Positions 32,706-45,401 of a stretch of 64,000 nt of DNA are shown one piece after another (the stretch's first letter is position 1; every line of letters begins with the position of its first letter). The DNA is from Theobroma cacao. Its lineage: Eukaryota > Streptophyta > Magnoliopsida > Malvales > Malvaceae. A program made the translations under genes and the position numbers. A model generated the notes under the pieces. It made no database searches, had not been told where the DNA came from, and saw nothing but the letters and a program-made list of their open reading frames with translations. The DNA is taken from the NCBI RefSeq assembly GCF_000208745.1, contig NC_030854.1:20281822-20345821 (forward strand), written 5' to 3'.

Positions 32706-35336
32706 TGTGAGACCCCAACCTCTATAGGCTTGTAACTAAGCATAGATGTAATAATACGAGCTAGGGGTAATTTCGTCATTTTCTCTAATAAGCTCCCAAA
32801 AGAAAGTTTTATGATATTGTAAGGTCTAAATAGGCATAAGATTGCATAAATGAAGTGTAATGATGAAAACATGAAGAAAACTAGAAATGATAATAAATTT
32901 CACAAAAGGGACAAAATGGCCATTTTGCACCCGAGTCAAAACTTTTAAAAGTTTCGCAAATCTGAACATGACAAGACCATTATGGACTTGGTCTCAGTGT
33001 TAAAGAGTAAAAAGATTGCACAAAGGGTTGCATGAGAATAAGCTAACTAGTCAAGGGTATTTTCCATAATTTTAAGAGAATGGATAAGTTTGGCCTATAA
33101 ATATCCTTCTTCCAGCAACTTCTTCTCCCATTTTTCCAATAGCTTGTCTTCTTCTTCCTTCTTCCCTTTCATGTTTCTTTAAACCCTCCATGGAAGCTTG
33201 ATATGGAGCTTGCATGATTTTCTCTCTCTAGCTCTAGTTTTCATACCTTTGAGCCCTTTTGACTAGAACCCTTGTATTCTTCCATTCTCTCACTTCAAAC
33301 CCTTGGTAAAGCTTATTTCCATACTTTTTCTCACTAGTTGGGCGTTCTAGAGAGAGAAAAAGAGAATTATCCCACTTGTGTGGAAGCTATTGGAAGGAAA
33401 TTCAACTACAAAGAAACCCAAAGGTGAGTGATGAACTAAGCTCGGTTTTTAGCTGTAGAAAATGGCTAATAATTGGGATTATGAGCTGTTTTATTATTGA
33501 GTATGTTCGTTACTTTTTTAGTGATTAAGATAGTGAACATAGATAGCCATTTAATGCGGCAATTGAAAACTAGCTAAAAGATAGCTTTTAGGGTTCATAG
33601 TGTGTGAATTGACCTATTGCCTATGCTAATGTGATCCTAGGTTCTAATGAAGTCCCATTCTTCCAATTGGATCATTAGAGGAAATAGAGTCAACTAAAGG
33701 CTCAACAATAAATCAGTGAGTGGACTGCTTATCAAAACTATTTTGGGAATGTGACTGTTTTGTACAAAGTGTTTGAATGATTTTATACAACTTTTTCTTA
33801 AAAATGAGTGCCTTGGGAACAAGCTTTTGAGAAATGGTTTATGTTGTGACATGTCACTATTATTGATTCATGCGTTACCACATTCTGTGGATATATATAT
33901 ATATATGAATATATTGTTGTGTAATGACATTGACTCGGCTATGTGCAAGTAGGGAGTGCGCATAACCCGGTGATGACCTAGCCATGTGTGAGTAGGGAGT
34001 GCGCTTGAGCTGGTGATGATGATGATGATGATGGGTATACGTATACATATATACATATGTAAATATGTTTGTTATAGGAAATTAATAAGTAATGGTATAT
34101 GGTTGTAATGCATGTGAAACTTGACATGTTAAACTGTGAAAGATTGTTATGCATTTCATGTTGGTTTGGACATTTCAGCAGGGTGGTTTTTCTTTGGGAG
34201 AGAAGGGAAATTTTTCATTGGTGCCCTGTATCTCGCTACAGCGAGAAACTCTCTGGTTTGAGAGCCTTCACTAGAACTGGTTCTTGCTGCAGCGAGAATG
34301 CATCTCGCTGGAGTGATATAGTCATTGTAGTTTCTCGCTGCAGCGAAAAGAAATCTCGTTGCAGTGAGAAACTCTCTGTTTCATCAGCTGAATTTCGCTA
34401 TAGCAAGAAAGAATCTCGCTGTAACGAGAAATATTTTGTTTCTGGGTCATAATTTTGTTGCAGCGAGATTGAATCTCGCTGCAACAAAAAACTCTCTATT
34501 TTGTCTCCTATCTTGTCCAATGTTGCCCTATTTTTCATTTCTTTGCTACCATTTCTGAGCATGGACTTCCAACATTAAGGACTAAATGAGTTAAGTTTAA
34601 AATTAAGAGGTTTAGTGAGAAACCCTCGGCCAACTGAGAAACCCTCATTCGGCTAATAACTTAATCCCAACATCGCTGCGGTGGGAATGCCTTTTTGCTG
34701 AAGCAAAGATTCGTTGTCGTATTTGACTTGTTTGCGTGTCATTGAAGCTTTCATTCTTCAAATGGTTCATTATGTATGGGTTCATGAATTTCAAATGATT
34801 AATCATTTAAGGGCTTGATGAGGGGTTTTTAATATGAATGGAACTAAATTGCATTGTTTTGAAACAAGTGCATCATGATTTTAAATTCTCCCTTGTCGTT
34901 GCTTATTCCCTTCCTTGTTCACTCACTGTGTTTATACTCACCATTTTCAACTTCATGTTTTCAAATCACGAGGTAGTCGGTAACTACGACGAGGTGTCCT
35001 TATAGACTTGTATCCATCTTTTGGTATGTGTCTCGACATTCAGTAGCTGTACATTCGTTCGAGTCCCTCCGCTGGAAGTCGAGTATTATTTTGTTGTGTA
35101 TAGACAAACATAATGTGAATTATTCAGATATATGTTGTAGACAATGTATATACACTTGTTTCGTATGCCAATATGAGGTGGCAATGTTTAATATTATTTT
35201 GATTCAAGTATGAAATGTGACTTAGCAATTTATGATGAAATGATGAACATGTCAGATTAATAGGCTTGCTTGGGCCTAGTGGACTACGTCCATTGGGCCC
35301 ATGCGCCGATCATGGCCCGGAATTTGGGTCGTGACA
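32706..35336 (+). repeat. 3' LTR of the Tekay-like element (A-type)
   Basis: 2631 bp from TGTGAGACCCC to GGGTCGTGACA. TATA box at 33096-33103, donor AAG|GTGAGTG at 33424, a short TA tract at 33889, a reduced tandem array at 33930-34015 and a rich palindrome cluster at 34228-34490. The acceptor is mutated to TTTTCAAATC at 34961-34966. A long frame, 34099-34452, passes through the palindromes but is not a gene. Confidence 0.92.
34228..34490 (+). repeat. dense palindrome cluster in the 3' LTR
   Basis: About nine copies related to TTCTCGCTGCAGCGAGAA, for example ATCTCGCTACAGCGAGAAAC, GTTCTTGCTGCAGCGAGAAT and TTTCTCGCTGCAGCGAAAAG. Neighbouring copies are often joined by 6-8 bp (GAATGCATCTC), so larger cruciform or hairpin structures are possible. 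Confidence 0.75.
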
Positions 35337-35438
35337 ATGGCATTAGTTGTGCGGGATGTGGGGATACACACAATGACTCTGGCTATGTGCGGTGCGTAGT
35401 GCACATGAGTTGTGTGAGGTGGTGGTTGTATACATGTT

Positions 35439-35481
<43 letters not shown>

Positions 35482-35513
35482 TATGTNNNNNNNNNNNNNN
35501 NNNNNNNNNNNTT

Positions 35514-35546
<33 letters not shown>

Positions 35547-36649
35547 TATAAATATGTTTTTATATGCTATAGAAAAGGTTATGAAAATAATGTGTGATTG
35601 CATTGAATGTTGAGAAAACTTGATTATTGTCAATGTGTTCAATTTGATGTTCAATATAGCAGGAATGGATTTTGTGGCATGTGAGAACCCTTTTATGTTC
35701 ATCTACCCTGAATCTCATTGCAGCGAAAATGGATTCTAATTGCAGCGAGAAACTTTCAGGTGGTTGGGCATGAACCAGCCCTGCTTCTCGCTGCAATAAA
35801 TGGATTCTCGCTGTAGCAAGAAATCCTCGAGTGGTTGCATTCCAAACCCTTGCCAGAATTTAGTTGTAGTGAGAATGCATTCTCGCTGCAATGAGAAACC
35901 CTCGAGCAACTGATGATTTGTGCCCAAATTTAGTCCTAGCAAAAATTCGCTTCAACGAAAATGTCTTTTTCCTGCAACAAGGATCAATCTATTTCGCTTG
36001 ACTTGCTTGAATGCTACTAAAGTTTTCACTCTTGAAATTCTTTGTTGTTCATGGATCCTTCATCATCAAGTGATTAAACAACTAAGGATTTAAATGAAGG
36101 GTTTTAATAAGAATTAAACTAAATTGCATTACTTTTAAAATAAGTGCATCATGTTTTCTAAACTTTTCGTACTGCTTGCTTGTTCCCTTCTTATGTTCAC
36201 TCACTGGGTTTACACTCACGTTGAAACTTCATGTTTTAGGTTTCTGAGTAAAAGGTGACTGGATCCTAGGATGAGGTGATCCTCCCTATCCATTGTTCGA
36301 TAGGTTTGCCATGATGCTAAGTGTTAGCACCCACGCCCAAAGTCACTCCGCTGACGGTCAGAGTCTTTGAATGTGTACATGTAAACTGGATGTAATTTGA
36401 TAAGAATCGTTTAGTAAACTATTTATGTATATTATGATTTATGAATACCATTGTGAGTATAAGCTTGGATTTTATGAATTGATTTCAATGAAGTTATTAT
36501 TTGAACATTATGAGTTATAAATCTTAAAAGGGAATATGGATGATAAATGGGCTAATATATATGTTTACACACAAAGGCTTGCTAAGGCCTAGTGGGCTAT
36601 GCTTATTGGGCCTTTGCGTCGGTCATGGCCCAGAAATTGGGTTGTGACA
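35337..36649 (+). repeat. diverged A-type LTR, right part
   Basis: Resumes the tandem array (GTGCGGGATGTGGGG) cut at 8523. It then has TA tracts, a palindrome cluster (35708-35970), the acceptor TTCATGTTTTAG (36239) and the A-type end GGGTTGTGACA at 36649. The bases after it (ctata) do not match those before 7139 (catat), so the original target duplication is either decayed or absent. Confidence 0.85.
35487..35511. other. 25-base assembly gap inside a TA tract
   Basis: A run of 25 n between TA tracts at 35441-35474 and 35515-35545. The gap size is probably arbitrary and the microsatellite unresolved. Frames crossing it are not meaningful. Confidence 0.99.
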
Positions 36650-38823
36650 CTATAAGCTTGGCATAAGATTGAGAAAGCCCTAAAATATATGTGGAGTGTA
36701 TTGTGAAAGGCCAAAAAGCCACATGTACATTAATAAGGATAGTAAGGTGAATGATGAGAGATTTGAAAATAATGTCCATTAGGACCAATGAGCTAAAATG
36801 TGAATGAGCATGCATTGAATTGTTAAAGTTATGAGTGGCTTTGAAGATAAGCCTCTAATTGTTTATGTCCTCAACAAAATTCTATTAAAGGATGAGTTTA
36901 AGTGTTTTAGAAGTATATGGAAAAGCATAAGAGAATATACTAGTTTGATTTGCTGTAAGAGGTCGAATTTGGATGGCCATGAATGGCTTGTAAGCAATTA
37001 AGTAGTTTGTAAGTATATGCTCATAAAATGAGCTATGATTGGTAGATAAGGGTGGAACCTTAGAATTACATTATTGTAGTTGTAAGATTATGCTTTGGGT
37101 AACATGATATAGCACAGAACTTTAACAATGAGATTGTGTTCACTGCTTTAGGCATTATATTATATGTTATGGACTTGTATCCACTTTGTGAACACCCTAG
37201 TGAGATAGTTCGAGAGATTTCCTACAATGTGAAAACATTAAAGCTGAAGGAGCTTATGGCTATATTGTGATGTTGGGGCTTGTGACTGATATGTCACATA
37301 GCATAAAGATATGTTGCAAGTATAAGAATGCTTGGAAATGTTGGTGTGAGGCAATGATTATCTTGCCATTTTGTGGACTCGATGAGGTTGTGGTTTCAAT
37401 ATGCTTGTAGACGCAAGGCATAAAATTGTGAAAAATGCTTCCCTCACATGTTTCATTTCGTTTTGAGTAATTATTAAGTTCAAGTGCCTAATAAGGGTAG
37501 GTCAAGGCTGAATTGTGCTTCAAATGCTTAGAGAACAATTGTGATATGGTCTAGTTAATTGATATTACCCTTGGTGAGGGAATAGAAATACACTACGAAA
37601 TTTGTAGAGATCTACTTAGAAAAAAGATGGTGATTTGAGATTTCAAGTACTCATATATGAGTAAAGACTTTGGTAATGAACCATGACCTAGAGGCAGGAT
37701 ACTAGAATATGAATTTTGGCTAAGTAAAATCGACTTTCAAGACACGTGGTGTTTGGGGATGGTGCTAATTAGTGATTGACTCTTGTATGAGAATAAAACA
37801 CCGAAATCGGCTTTGTGTATTCCACACAAGATGGTGAATGTGATCTGATTAACCGTAAAAGGAAATGGTCTTAAACTTGATTTGTTGGTTATTTCAATAT
37901 TACAGATGGCTTATTGAGCTTGTTATGCCTAAGACTACTTGAAGTTGAAATTTTTGAAATATATATGAATATATGTGTTGCATCTTGGCACAAAATCTCA
38001 TATAGAGTTGGTTATAATTCCGTTCGATATGATATTTTGTCAGTGGCTACAGCACTAGACTATGACTGAGATAATCCGTTGATGATTTTGACACCAAGCA
38101 GATTAATTGTAATGCTGTTAACTTAAAGCTAAGCGTTCATACTTCTGATATTCGTTCATAAAGTTCTATCTTTAAGCGATCAAGCTTGGCATCTTTGATA
38201 TAGCTTGAGAGGTTTGGCATATGAACTAGCTAAATTGTAAGCTAGAATTTGTTAGGCTATTATGAAGTACAAAAATAGAGAAGTACGCCATGGATTTAAT
38301 TTCCTAAGAGCCAATGGAATAGAATGTATTAGTCCTAGTATAGCTCCAATAAAAGTTTGATATATGGAGATTTGAGGAAAAATTTATAGCTTGTGCATGA
38401 AGGTTGTGCATTTGAATTTGTGCAAGGAGAGTTTAAAATCTGCATTGTTTGGCATAAAGCCCATGATTGGGAATGAATAATTATGGATTTAATTTCCTAA
38501 GATAAAAAGGTTAGAATAAGTTAGTTTCAGAAAAGTCTTAGTAAATGATTCTTGGATTTTAAAAAGCACATAAGAAAAGATAAATGTCTAATTTCATCTT
38601 CGGATTGATGAACTAATAAGGCCATGAGGTTTAACATTTGAAATAACTTTGAGGAATCTCAAGTTAAATATGTTTGTATGTGGCATATGATTGGTAAATT
38701 AGCCATGACTTAGGAATTATAGAGATGGTTAGTAATCAAGATGAGACTTGGTAAGAAACTTCAATGGAAAATTTTGAGCAATTTTATCCTTAAGAGTTTG
38801 ATCTAGCGATTAAAGATTAAAGA
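36650..38823 (+). other. non-coding region, probable interior of the B-type element
   Basis: About 2.2 kb, AT-rich and stop-dense in all frames, with no PBS, LTR end or pol motif. Its general composition resembles 6055-7138 on the other side of the diverged A-type LTR, and one element interior split by the LTR is the simplest reading. I could not confirm homology base by base. Confidence 0.4.
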
Positions 38824-39867
38824 TGTCACGACCTGGTACTCTCTTTGAGCCCGTGACAACCGCCGCGAGGTCCTGATAGACATACCTTACCCGGAATGTC
38901 AACCGAAACCTCGCAAGGCTCTAGCATCAATTCTCCACCTCCCCTGTGAGTAGCAGTTACTAAATATCATATTTTAAAGGAATATAGACTATTTTCAAAT
39001 CAAAGACAATCAAAAAGTAATTTCTACCACACAGGGGTATTTCGGTCATTTTACTCAAAAATTTCGAAACATGCTAAAAATAGAATATATAAATGAAAAA
39101 TATATATTTCATATCTAAAAAAAAATTAGGTATCTAAATCATCCATTTAAAGTGAAATTTTAGCTAATCAAACTAAATAAAAATATTGAATAAATATTCC
39201 ATTTTCATATAAAATAATATTTATAAAATTCTACGTAAATAGTTAATGAAAGGTAATAACAAAATAAATTCGTATATATAATAGCACATTGTGCCAAGGT
39301 ATACAAAAATATTTTACAATGACATGTGAGCCCCAAAATAACGAAAATAAACACGACTGTAAACCTACGATTTTTAAGGGTGCGAATCCAAAAGCAAACC
39401 CTCGACAAAATCGGCGATCTACAAACTGCCTTGAGCCTAAAATGGGTGAAAAAAGGGTCGTGAGTTTTTATAAACCCAGTGAGTAAGCAAAGATCATCTA
39501 CAACATCTAAAGTCGACTAAATGTAAACAATTTAAAACATCTCATCATAATATGATTCATAACATTAAAACTCATTTCAACCCATATAAAACAGTTACAT
39601 TTCATTAAAAAAATCAACAAGGCTTATGACTCTCTTAAAAACTTGGCTCGTGCCAAAACTTGTAATCGGTGACACCTTGCACAGAGCATCCAACCGAATC
39701 CACCAAGGCTGTTAAAATAACATGTACACATAAAACATGTTTTTATGTTTAAAAACACAGTCGTTCCTTGGTGTTGGCTGAGTTTCACCCTCACGTGGTG
39801 GTTCGGCGTGAAGTGAACTCTAAACTACCTTAGGAGATACCCTCCACACCTCTCATACTAAGTTAAA
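38824..39867 (-). repeat. truncated reverse D-type LTR
   Basis: Starts TGTCACGACCTGGTACTCTC (plus-strand view of a D-type 3' end) and follows the D LTR order: GTGACAACCGCCGCGAGG, then CCCAGTGAGTAAGC, then the CGTTCCTTGG...CACGTGGTGG block. At about 39867 it breaks off in AT-rich sequence and is joined to an A-type LTR. The U3 half is missing. Confidence 0.8.
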
Positions 39868-41310
39868 ATATTTATTTCTAGTGAGGCTAAAGTAGTGCAA
39901 AGTAATGACTAGTCAAATGGTAATTGGAAGCTAGATAGGAATAACTAGTAAAACTTGATTTAGGAAACAACTTTTGGAATAGTATTAATGTTGAGTTCGT
40001 GTGATGCTATTGTGTGTGATAAGGTCCAATGAGACCCCACATCTCCACTTGAAGTATTAGTGGAAGTCGGAGTCGATTAAAGAATCAAAAAAGACAAGTG
40101 AGTGAACTTGCATTTAAATTGTTTTGGGAAATGCATATGTGTTTGAATGAATCATTTGAAAATTTTATTTGTTTTTGTGCTTTAAAATGTACCTGGGGAA
40201 CAAGCCCTTGATGAAATGTTCTTATATTGTGAAATGTGCAATGTGATTAGTTCATGTGTTCTTACATCATGTTGATGTGTATGTTATGCATTGAATGGTA
40301 CTATTGTGTGATAATTATAACCGTGTGTGTGCGGTGTGAGAGTGCACATGGCGGTGCTAGTAGTGTGCGGTGTGGGAGTGCACACGTCGATGATTTATGC
40401 CATGTACAGTGTGGGAGTGCACATGAGCTGGGGGAGAGTTGGGGTGATACCGGTAGTTGTATATATGTTTATATATGTTATATATAGAGAGGTTATGGAA
40501 AATATATTGTGATTGCATTGAATATTGAATGTTAAAATTTGACAAATGCTTTCCAATTTGATTTTCACTATAATGAAAATGGATTTTCGTTGTGATAAGA
40601 ATTCTTTTAATTTTGTTGCCCCATTTCTCGCTATAGTAAAATTTCACTCTCGTTACAACAAGAAACTCTTGGACTCTACCGTAGTTTTCACTTTTTAACT
40701 TCATTGTAGATCATGGATCTTTCAATACTAAGGCACTAAATTATCAAGGGTTGAATTGAGGGGTTTTTAACAAGAAATTAAGCTAAATTACATTGTTTTC
40801 AACATAAGTGCATCATGTTTTCTAAAACTTTCTGTAATGCTGCTTGTTCCCTTCTTACGTTCACTCACTAGGTTTATACTCACTCTTTTTAACTTCATGA
40901 TTTCAGATACGGAGGTAGTTGAGACCTAGATTGAGGTGTCCTCTTCTATTCGCCTTTTGGTAGGTATCGTGGCATTCAGTAGCTGTACCTTCATCCAAAG
41001 TCACTCTACTGAGAGTCAAGAGTCCTTTTGCTTGTGAAAACGTACACATGATGTAAATCACTAAGATGCATATTATAATCAAAATGTGTGTACTTTGAAT
41101 TATGGTGCCACTATGAGTTGGCAATAGGTGACATTATTTTGAGATAATACAAATGCAAATATTTGGTTGTCATAGTATATTATTGAAATACTAATAGTTA
41201 AGAATTATGAAATGTGACCGTGGGAATGAGTGATGAAATAATGGACAGGAGTACAAAAAGCTAGGATCAACTGCCTAGTGAATTAACAATTAGACCTATG
41301 ACTTTTATAA
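39868..41310 (+). repeat. partial A-type LTR lacking U3
   Basis: Matches the middle and 3' part of A-type LTRs: CTAGTGAGGCTAAAGTAGTG, a tandem array of GTGCGGTGTGGGAGTGCACA units (40318-40430), decayed palindromes (40560-40665) and an acceptor-like TTCATGATTTCAG (about 40906). The 3' end is too diverged to place exactly. No promoter part remains. Confidence 0.65.
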
Positions 41311-41353
41311 AGCTAGGATTGATCCTCACTATCCACTAGTCGATCTTTACAGG
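41311..41353. other. short unassigned host sequence left of LARD2
   Basis: Together with 49482 onward this is the sequence LARD2 inserted into. No feature is recognised. Confidence 0.4.
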
Positions 41354-41358
41354 GTTTT

Positions 41359-44289
41359 TGACATAGCCCAAAACCCTGGGCCATGACTAGTGCATGAGCC
41401 TAATAGGCATATAGCCCACCAAGCCCAAGCAAGCCTTTCTATGTAAACCCGTTAGTAGTCCATCTATCACTTTGTTTTCTTTAGGATCTAAAACTCGTAA
41501 TTTCTAATAACCACCTCTTCAAAATTTAAATCATGAAAACCAAGTACATACAAAGTTCATAACAAATCTCACAATTTACATTGAGCCATCACTTATAAAC
41601 ATACAACAGACCCTTGACAACCAGCGGAGTGACTTTGGAGTGGGTGTTATCATTGAGAGTCATAGTGAACCTATTGAAAGATGAATAAGAGGGAGCACCT
41701 CGACCTAGGATCCAATTACCTTCGATCCTGAAAACTAAAACATGAAGTTGAAAAGGGTGAGTATAAACCCAGTGAGTGAACATAGGAAGGGAACAAGCAA
41801 ACAATACGGAAGATTTTTTTAAAAACACGATGCACTTGTATTGAAACCATGCAATTTGTATATCATAAACAAAACTCAATGCCATGTTGTTTTCAACTCA
41901 TTTTGAAAATATTTAAGAATATCAACTTTAAATATACAATTCAATCACATTACATTTTCCAAAAATCTTTACTCTATAGGATAGGTGCACATGCTTGTAA
42001 AAATTCACGTGTACATTATGTGTATATAAATATATAGATAATTCAAACATACACCAAGGTCATCCCCACACTAGTCACCGCGGCACCGCACATACACCTG
42101 TTAACCTTAACTTAGCTCATGTGCACTCCCACACCGCACATAGCTAATATCATCATGTGCACTCCCACACAGCACATGGCATATATCATCATCATCATGT
42201 GCTATCCCACACCGCACATGGAATATATCATCATCATATGCTCTCCCACACCACACATGGCATATATCATCGACGTGTGCCCTCCCACACCGCACACGCA
42301 TGGTTATATTATCATTCAACATTACATTTGAATGCATGGCACACATAACAACATGTAACAAGAATCTTAGCATAACAATACATCACATGCCACAATTCAA
42401 TTGGCAATTCAACATAACATTTCAAATACATAATTCATCACATTATACGTTTAAAAGCGTAGAAGTATCATTGGTGAAAAGCTTGTTCTCGTGCATAAAT
42501 TTGAAAATAGTCAACCAAGGATGTTCTAGCATTTCATTCAACACATGTGCATTTGTTTAAAACCTTTTAAATGCAAGTTCCCTTACCTTACGATGGCAGA
42601 ATACTACATCGCTATTAGTTCAGAGGCGTATCTAGCTATATCTACTTGTCAATCGCTCGTTATTTCCTCCGGCACGCCACCACAATACACTATCTTTATT
42701 TTTGCACTTTCTAACAATAATCCAAATTCAACATCTTTATGTATATCATTTCTACTTCTCTTTTTCATTCAATTGTGAATCCTTATTCAACTAACTTATA
42801 TCTTGACATATTTTTACCAAAGTTGCCTTTATCCTTTGCTTGCGTAATTCTTTAGATTATAAATACCAGAAACTTACTTATGACTTTAGCACATATTTTA
42901 ATCTTTTCTAAGGATATTTATCAGGTTCAACCATTATTTCCACACCAATAACCTAGCATATGACAGTAATTATAAAATTACTTCCATCAAGCATTTTTTA
43001 AGTCCACATGCACCATAATTTACTTTTACATGCTGCCACAAGCACAAACAATCAATACGTATCTCATTTTTCTTTTATACTTGTGATTTAGAGGTTAAAA
43101 TGCTTACCACCCACTTAATCTAGCACAAAATCACCATACATTCCAAGATTCTTCCACATGTATGCCTCGAGTTCCTAGGATCTTTATTGATCCTTGCTAC
43201 CACAAGCAAAACCTCACATCATAATTGGTTCAAACTACATGCTTTCAAACAAAACATCAATTTCTACCTTCCTTACCTTGAAATCCACAAGGCAAACCAC
43301 CAAAATCTTTTCAACCTCAATGATGGTGTGTGGGTAAGGAGAAAAACCTCTCGGTTTTCTCTTTTCTCCTCTAAGGTCGAGCCTCCTCTAAGCTTTTTTC
43401 TTCCTTTTTCCTTTCTTTCTTTCCTTTCTTGTTTCTTCCTTTCTCTCTTCTAGAGTTTCGTTGGGATGAAAAATGAGGTTGAAAGTTGTGGGTTGGGTAA
43501 ATAAAGGGGTAGGAGAATGGAGAAGTAAGAAAAGAAGAGAAAGGAGAAGAAAAAAACTTAATTTTTATGGTGAAGAAAGGAAAATGGCATGGGAGGAAGA
43601 AGATGAAGAAGAAAATGTCTTTTGGAGAAGATAAGGATCAGGCATGGATAAGGAAGAAAAGAGTCAAAGCTTCATTTGGAAGCTTTGACCAAGCTCATGG
43701 AAAAGTTACTACCTTGCCTTCCAAGTTTCTCCCTTTTTAATTTAGTCCTACTAACAATCTTTTAATTCCAATTTCGTTCTATTTTTCTTCCTTTACATGT
43801 GTGCAAATAAAATATAAAGTTTGCACTTCAACGCGATATTACCATAATATTTAAATATATACTTACCCGTGTTAGCTTTATTTAATAAAGACACGTGGGC
43901 CCCACTAATATCATTGTTCTCCAAAATTCTCTCATTCTTCTTCTCCCCCACTTAGAATGACCATATACTCCTTATTCATGACTAATTTCAACATCAAATA
44001 AAATATTAATATTTTAATATTATTTTATTCTAAGATTTTTCACTTATCTCCTTGGAACCCAAAATGTCTCATTATGCCCCGATTCACTTTCGAGTCACTT
44101 TTTATCTCGCTAATTCATTCTCAATAAAAATTTATTATTTAATTGTTATTTCCTTACGTACGGAATATTTTACTCTAGAATATTCCTTTCACCTTCCACC
44201 ACTCTTTGACACTTAAATCCACGACAATTAGCCCTTCATCTTGTAGATAAGGCCTTATTGACTTCTATACAAAGGTATGGGGTATCACA
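41359..44289 (-). repeat. 3' LTR of LARD2 (C-type)
   Basis: On the plus strand it runs from TGACATAGCCC to GGGGTATCACA. Contains an acceptor site (minus strand, ...TTCATGTTTTAG ending 41735), a tandem array of CATGTGC(A/T)CTCCCACACCGCACATGG units (42112-42300), a donor TAAG|GTAAGG (42586) and a B-like U3 with TTCTCCCCCACTTAG near 43939. The palindrome cluster is not evident in this copy. Confidence 0.85.
42112..42300 (-). repeat. tandem array in the LARD2 3' LTR
   Basis: Five units of GTGCACTCCCACACCGCACATGG with CATATATCATCATCAT spacers, period about 35-40 bp. Open frames in this stretch on both strands are repeat artefacts. Confidence 0.85.
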
Positions 44290-45401
44290 GTCTCCTCTAG
44301 TTAAAAAGCATTCGTCCTTGAATTCACGTCAGTGTTGGGTTATTAATCTCACTCTATGATCTTATTCCATTTCTTCCTTTATAGGGAATTTTGATTTGTT
44401 TACCTCGTTTACCTTTAGTTCGACTAGTACACTTTGCTTATGTCTATTGTCATCTTTTAGAATCAAATCGACAGTACCCTTCACAATCATTATCCCTTAT
44501 TATTAAGACCTCAAGTATGCCTTAATCTCTATCATTAACTTTGAACCATAATTCCATCTCAATCATATAGATCACATATTATACTTACTTATGTATACTT
44601 AATCACCATCTCATTACTTCATTCCTTGTAAAACTTCTCGACATTCATTCATTCATTTTATCCCCATACACTATTATCTAGCTTACAACAATATAAACAT
44701 GCCATATTCATTCCTATACGTATTCTTAACATTAGGGAAGTTAAATCCTTCAGCCATCCCCTCATACTTCATGTTTATCATGTATTTGTGCAACTTAAAT
44801 CTTCTTAATTATATTAGTCCATCTTGTGTGGCTTAACCATGCTGCAGTTTACATTTCCTTGATATCATTTCTTTGACTGTTACTCCAAAAATATCTTATA
44901 TTAACATAGCTCAATTTCTGATGGAATTTCTTATCATTGTACTATCTATACAACTCATTAAATATATTGAGTTCAAATCTTGAATCACTAAGAACCATTC
45001 TTCACTTTAGTTGGTCACATTATCAAATCCACACATACATATGTACATGCACATTTAAATGTCCACATTCCTCATTATGTGTAGGGATCCTTGTGTTCAA
45101 GTGCCGTCAGACTAATTTCTCTTTGTTCGTTCCCATCCATAACCAAGATTCAATATAATAATTCTCATAGTTCATATCAATATTCTCATATTTTATATAC
45201 AAACATTGGGGTACAATCAATTTTAGATTGCCCTTTTTAGATGTTTACATTATCATTCCACTTACGTCTTACCATAAGTTATTCCTTACGTAATCCATAT
45301 GAATTCTCATTATGCCTATGCATTGCTTCACATCTTTTCATGCTTATACTCCCTTCTTATCATTTCCAATTATATGGTTAAGTCTCATTGTACTATATAT
45401 A
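44290..45401 (-). other. LARD2 interior, PPT-proximal part
   Basis: Begins with the PPT (plus-strand GTCTCCTCTAGTTAA) and aligns with 11730-12104 plus 18178 onward of LARD1. No coding frame. Confidence 0.8.

Larger units (their letters stand above)
24986..35336 (+). mobile_element. full-length Ty3/gypsy Tekay-like chromovirus element, decayed
   Basis: A 10.35-kb element with two A-type LTRs (24986-27624 and 32706-35336), an initiator-Met PBS (27629), a gag-pol region (27784-32644) and a PPT abutting the 3' LTR (32693-32705). Domains run gag with zinc knuckle, protease, RT, RNase H, integrase, chromodomain. That order is Ty3/gypsy, and the terminal chromodomain together with long LTRs indicates the Tekay/Del chromoviruses. 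The flanks ttggc (24981-24985) and atggc (35337-35341) match at 4 of 5 positions. The first 265 bp of the two LTRs differ at roughly 8% of positions by eye, so the insertion is not recent. It is coding-dead: 16 in-frame stops and several frameshifts. Confidence 0.9.

Noticed and set aside
34228..34490. CRISPR-like look of short palindromic repeats with spacers
   Set aside because: Repeat copies are imperfect, spacing is irregular, and the context is a plant LTR. No cas genes.
7134..36654. Target duplication for the diverged A-type LTR (catat versus ctata)
   Set aside because: Only weak resemblance, so it is not claimed as a duplication.
42107..42373. 88-codon minus-strand frame and overlapping plus-strand frames in LARD2
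   Set aside because: Translation of the CACTCCCACACCGCACATGG tandem array.
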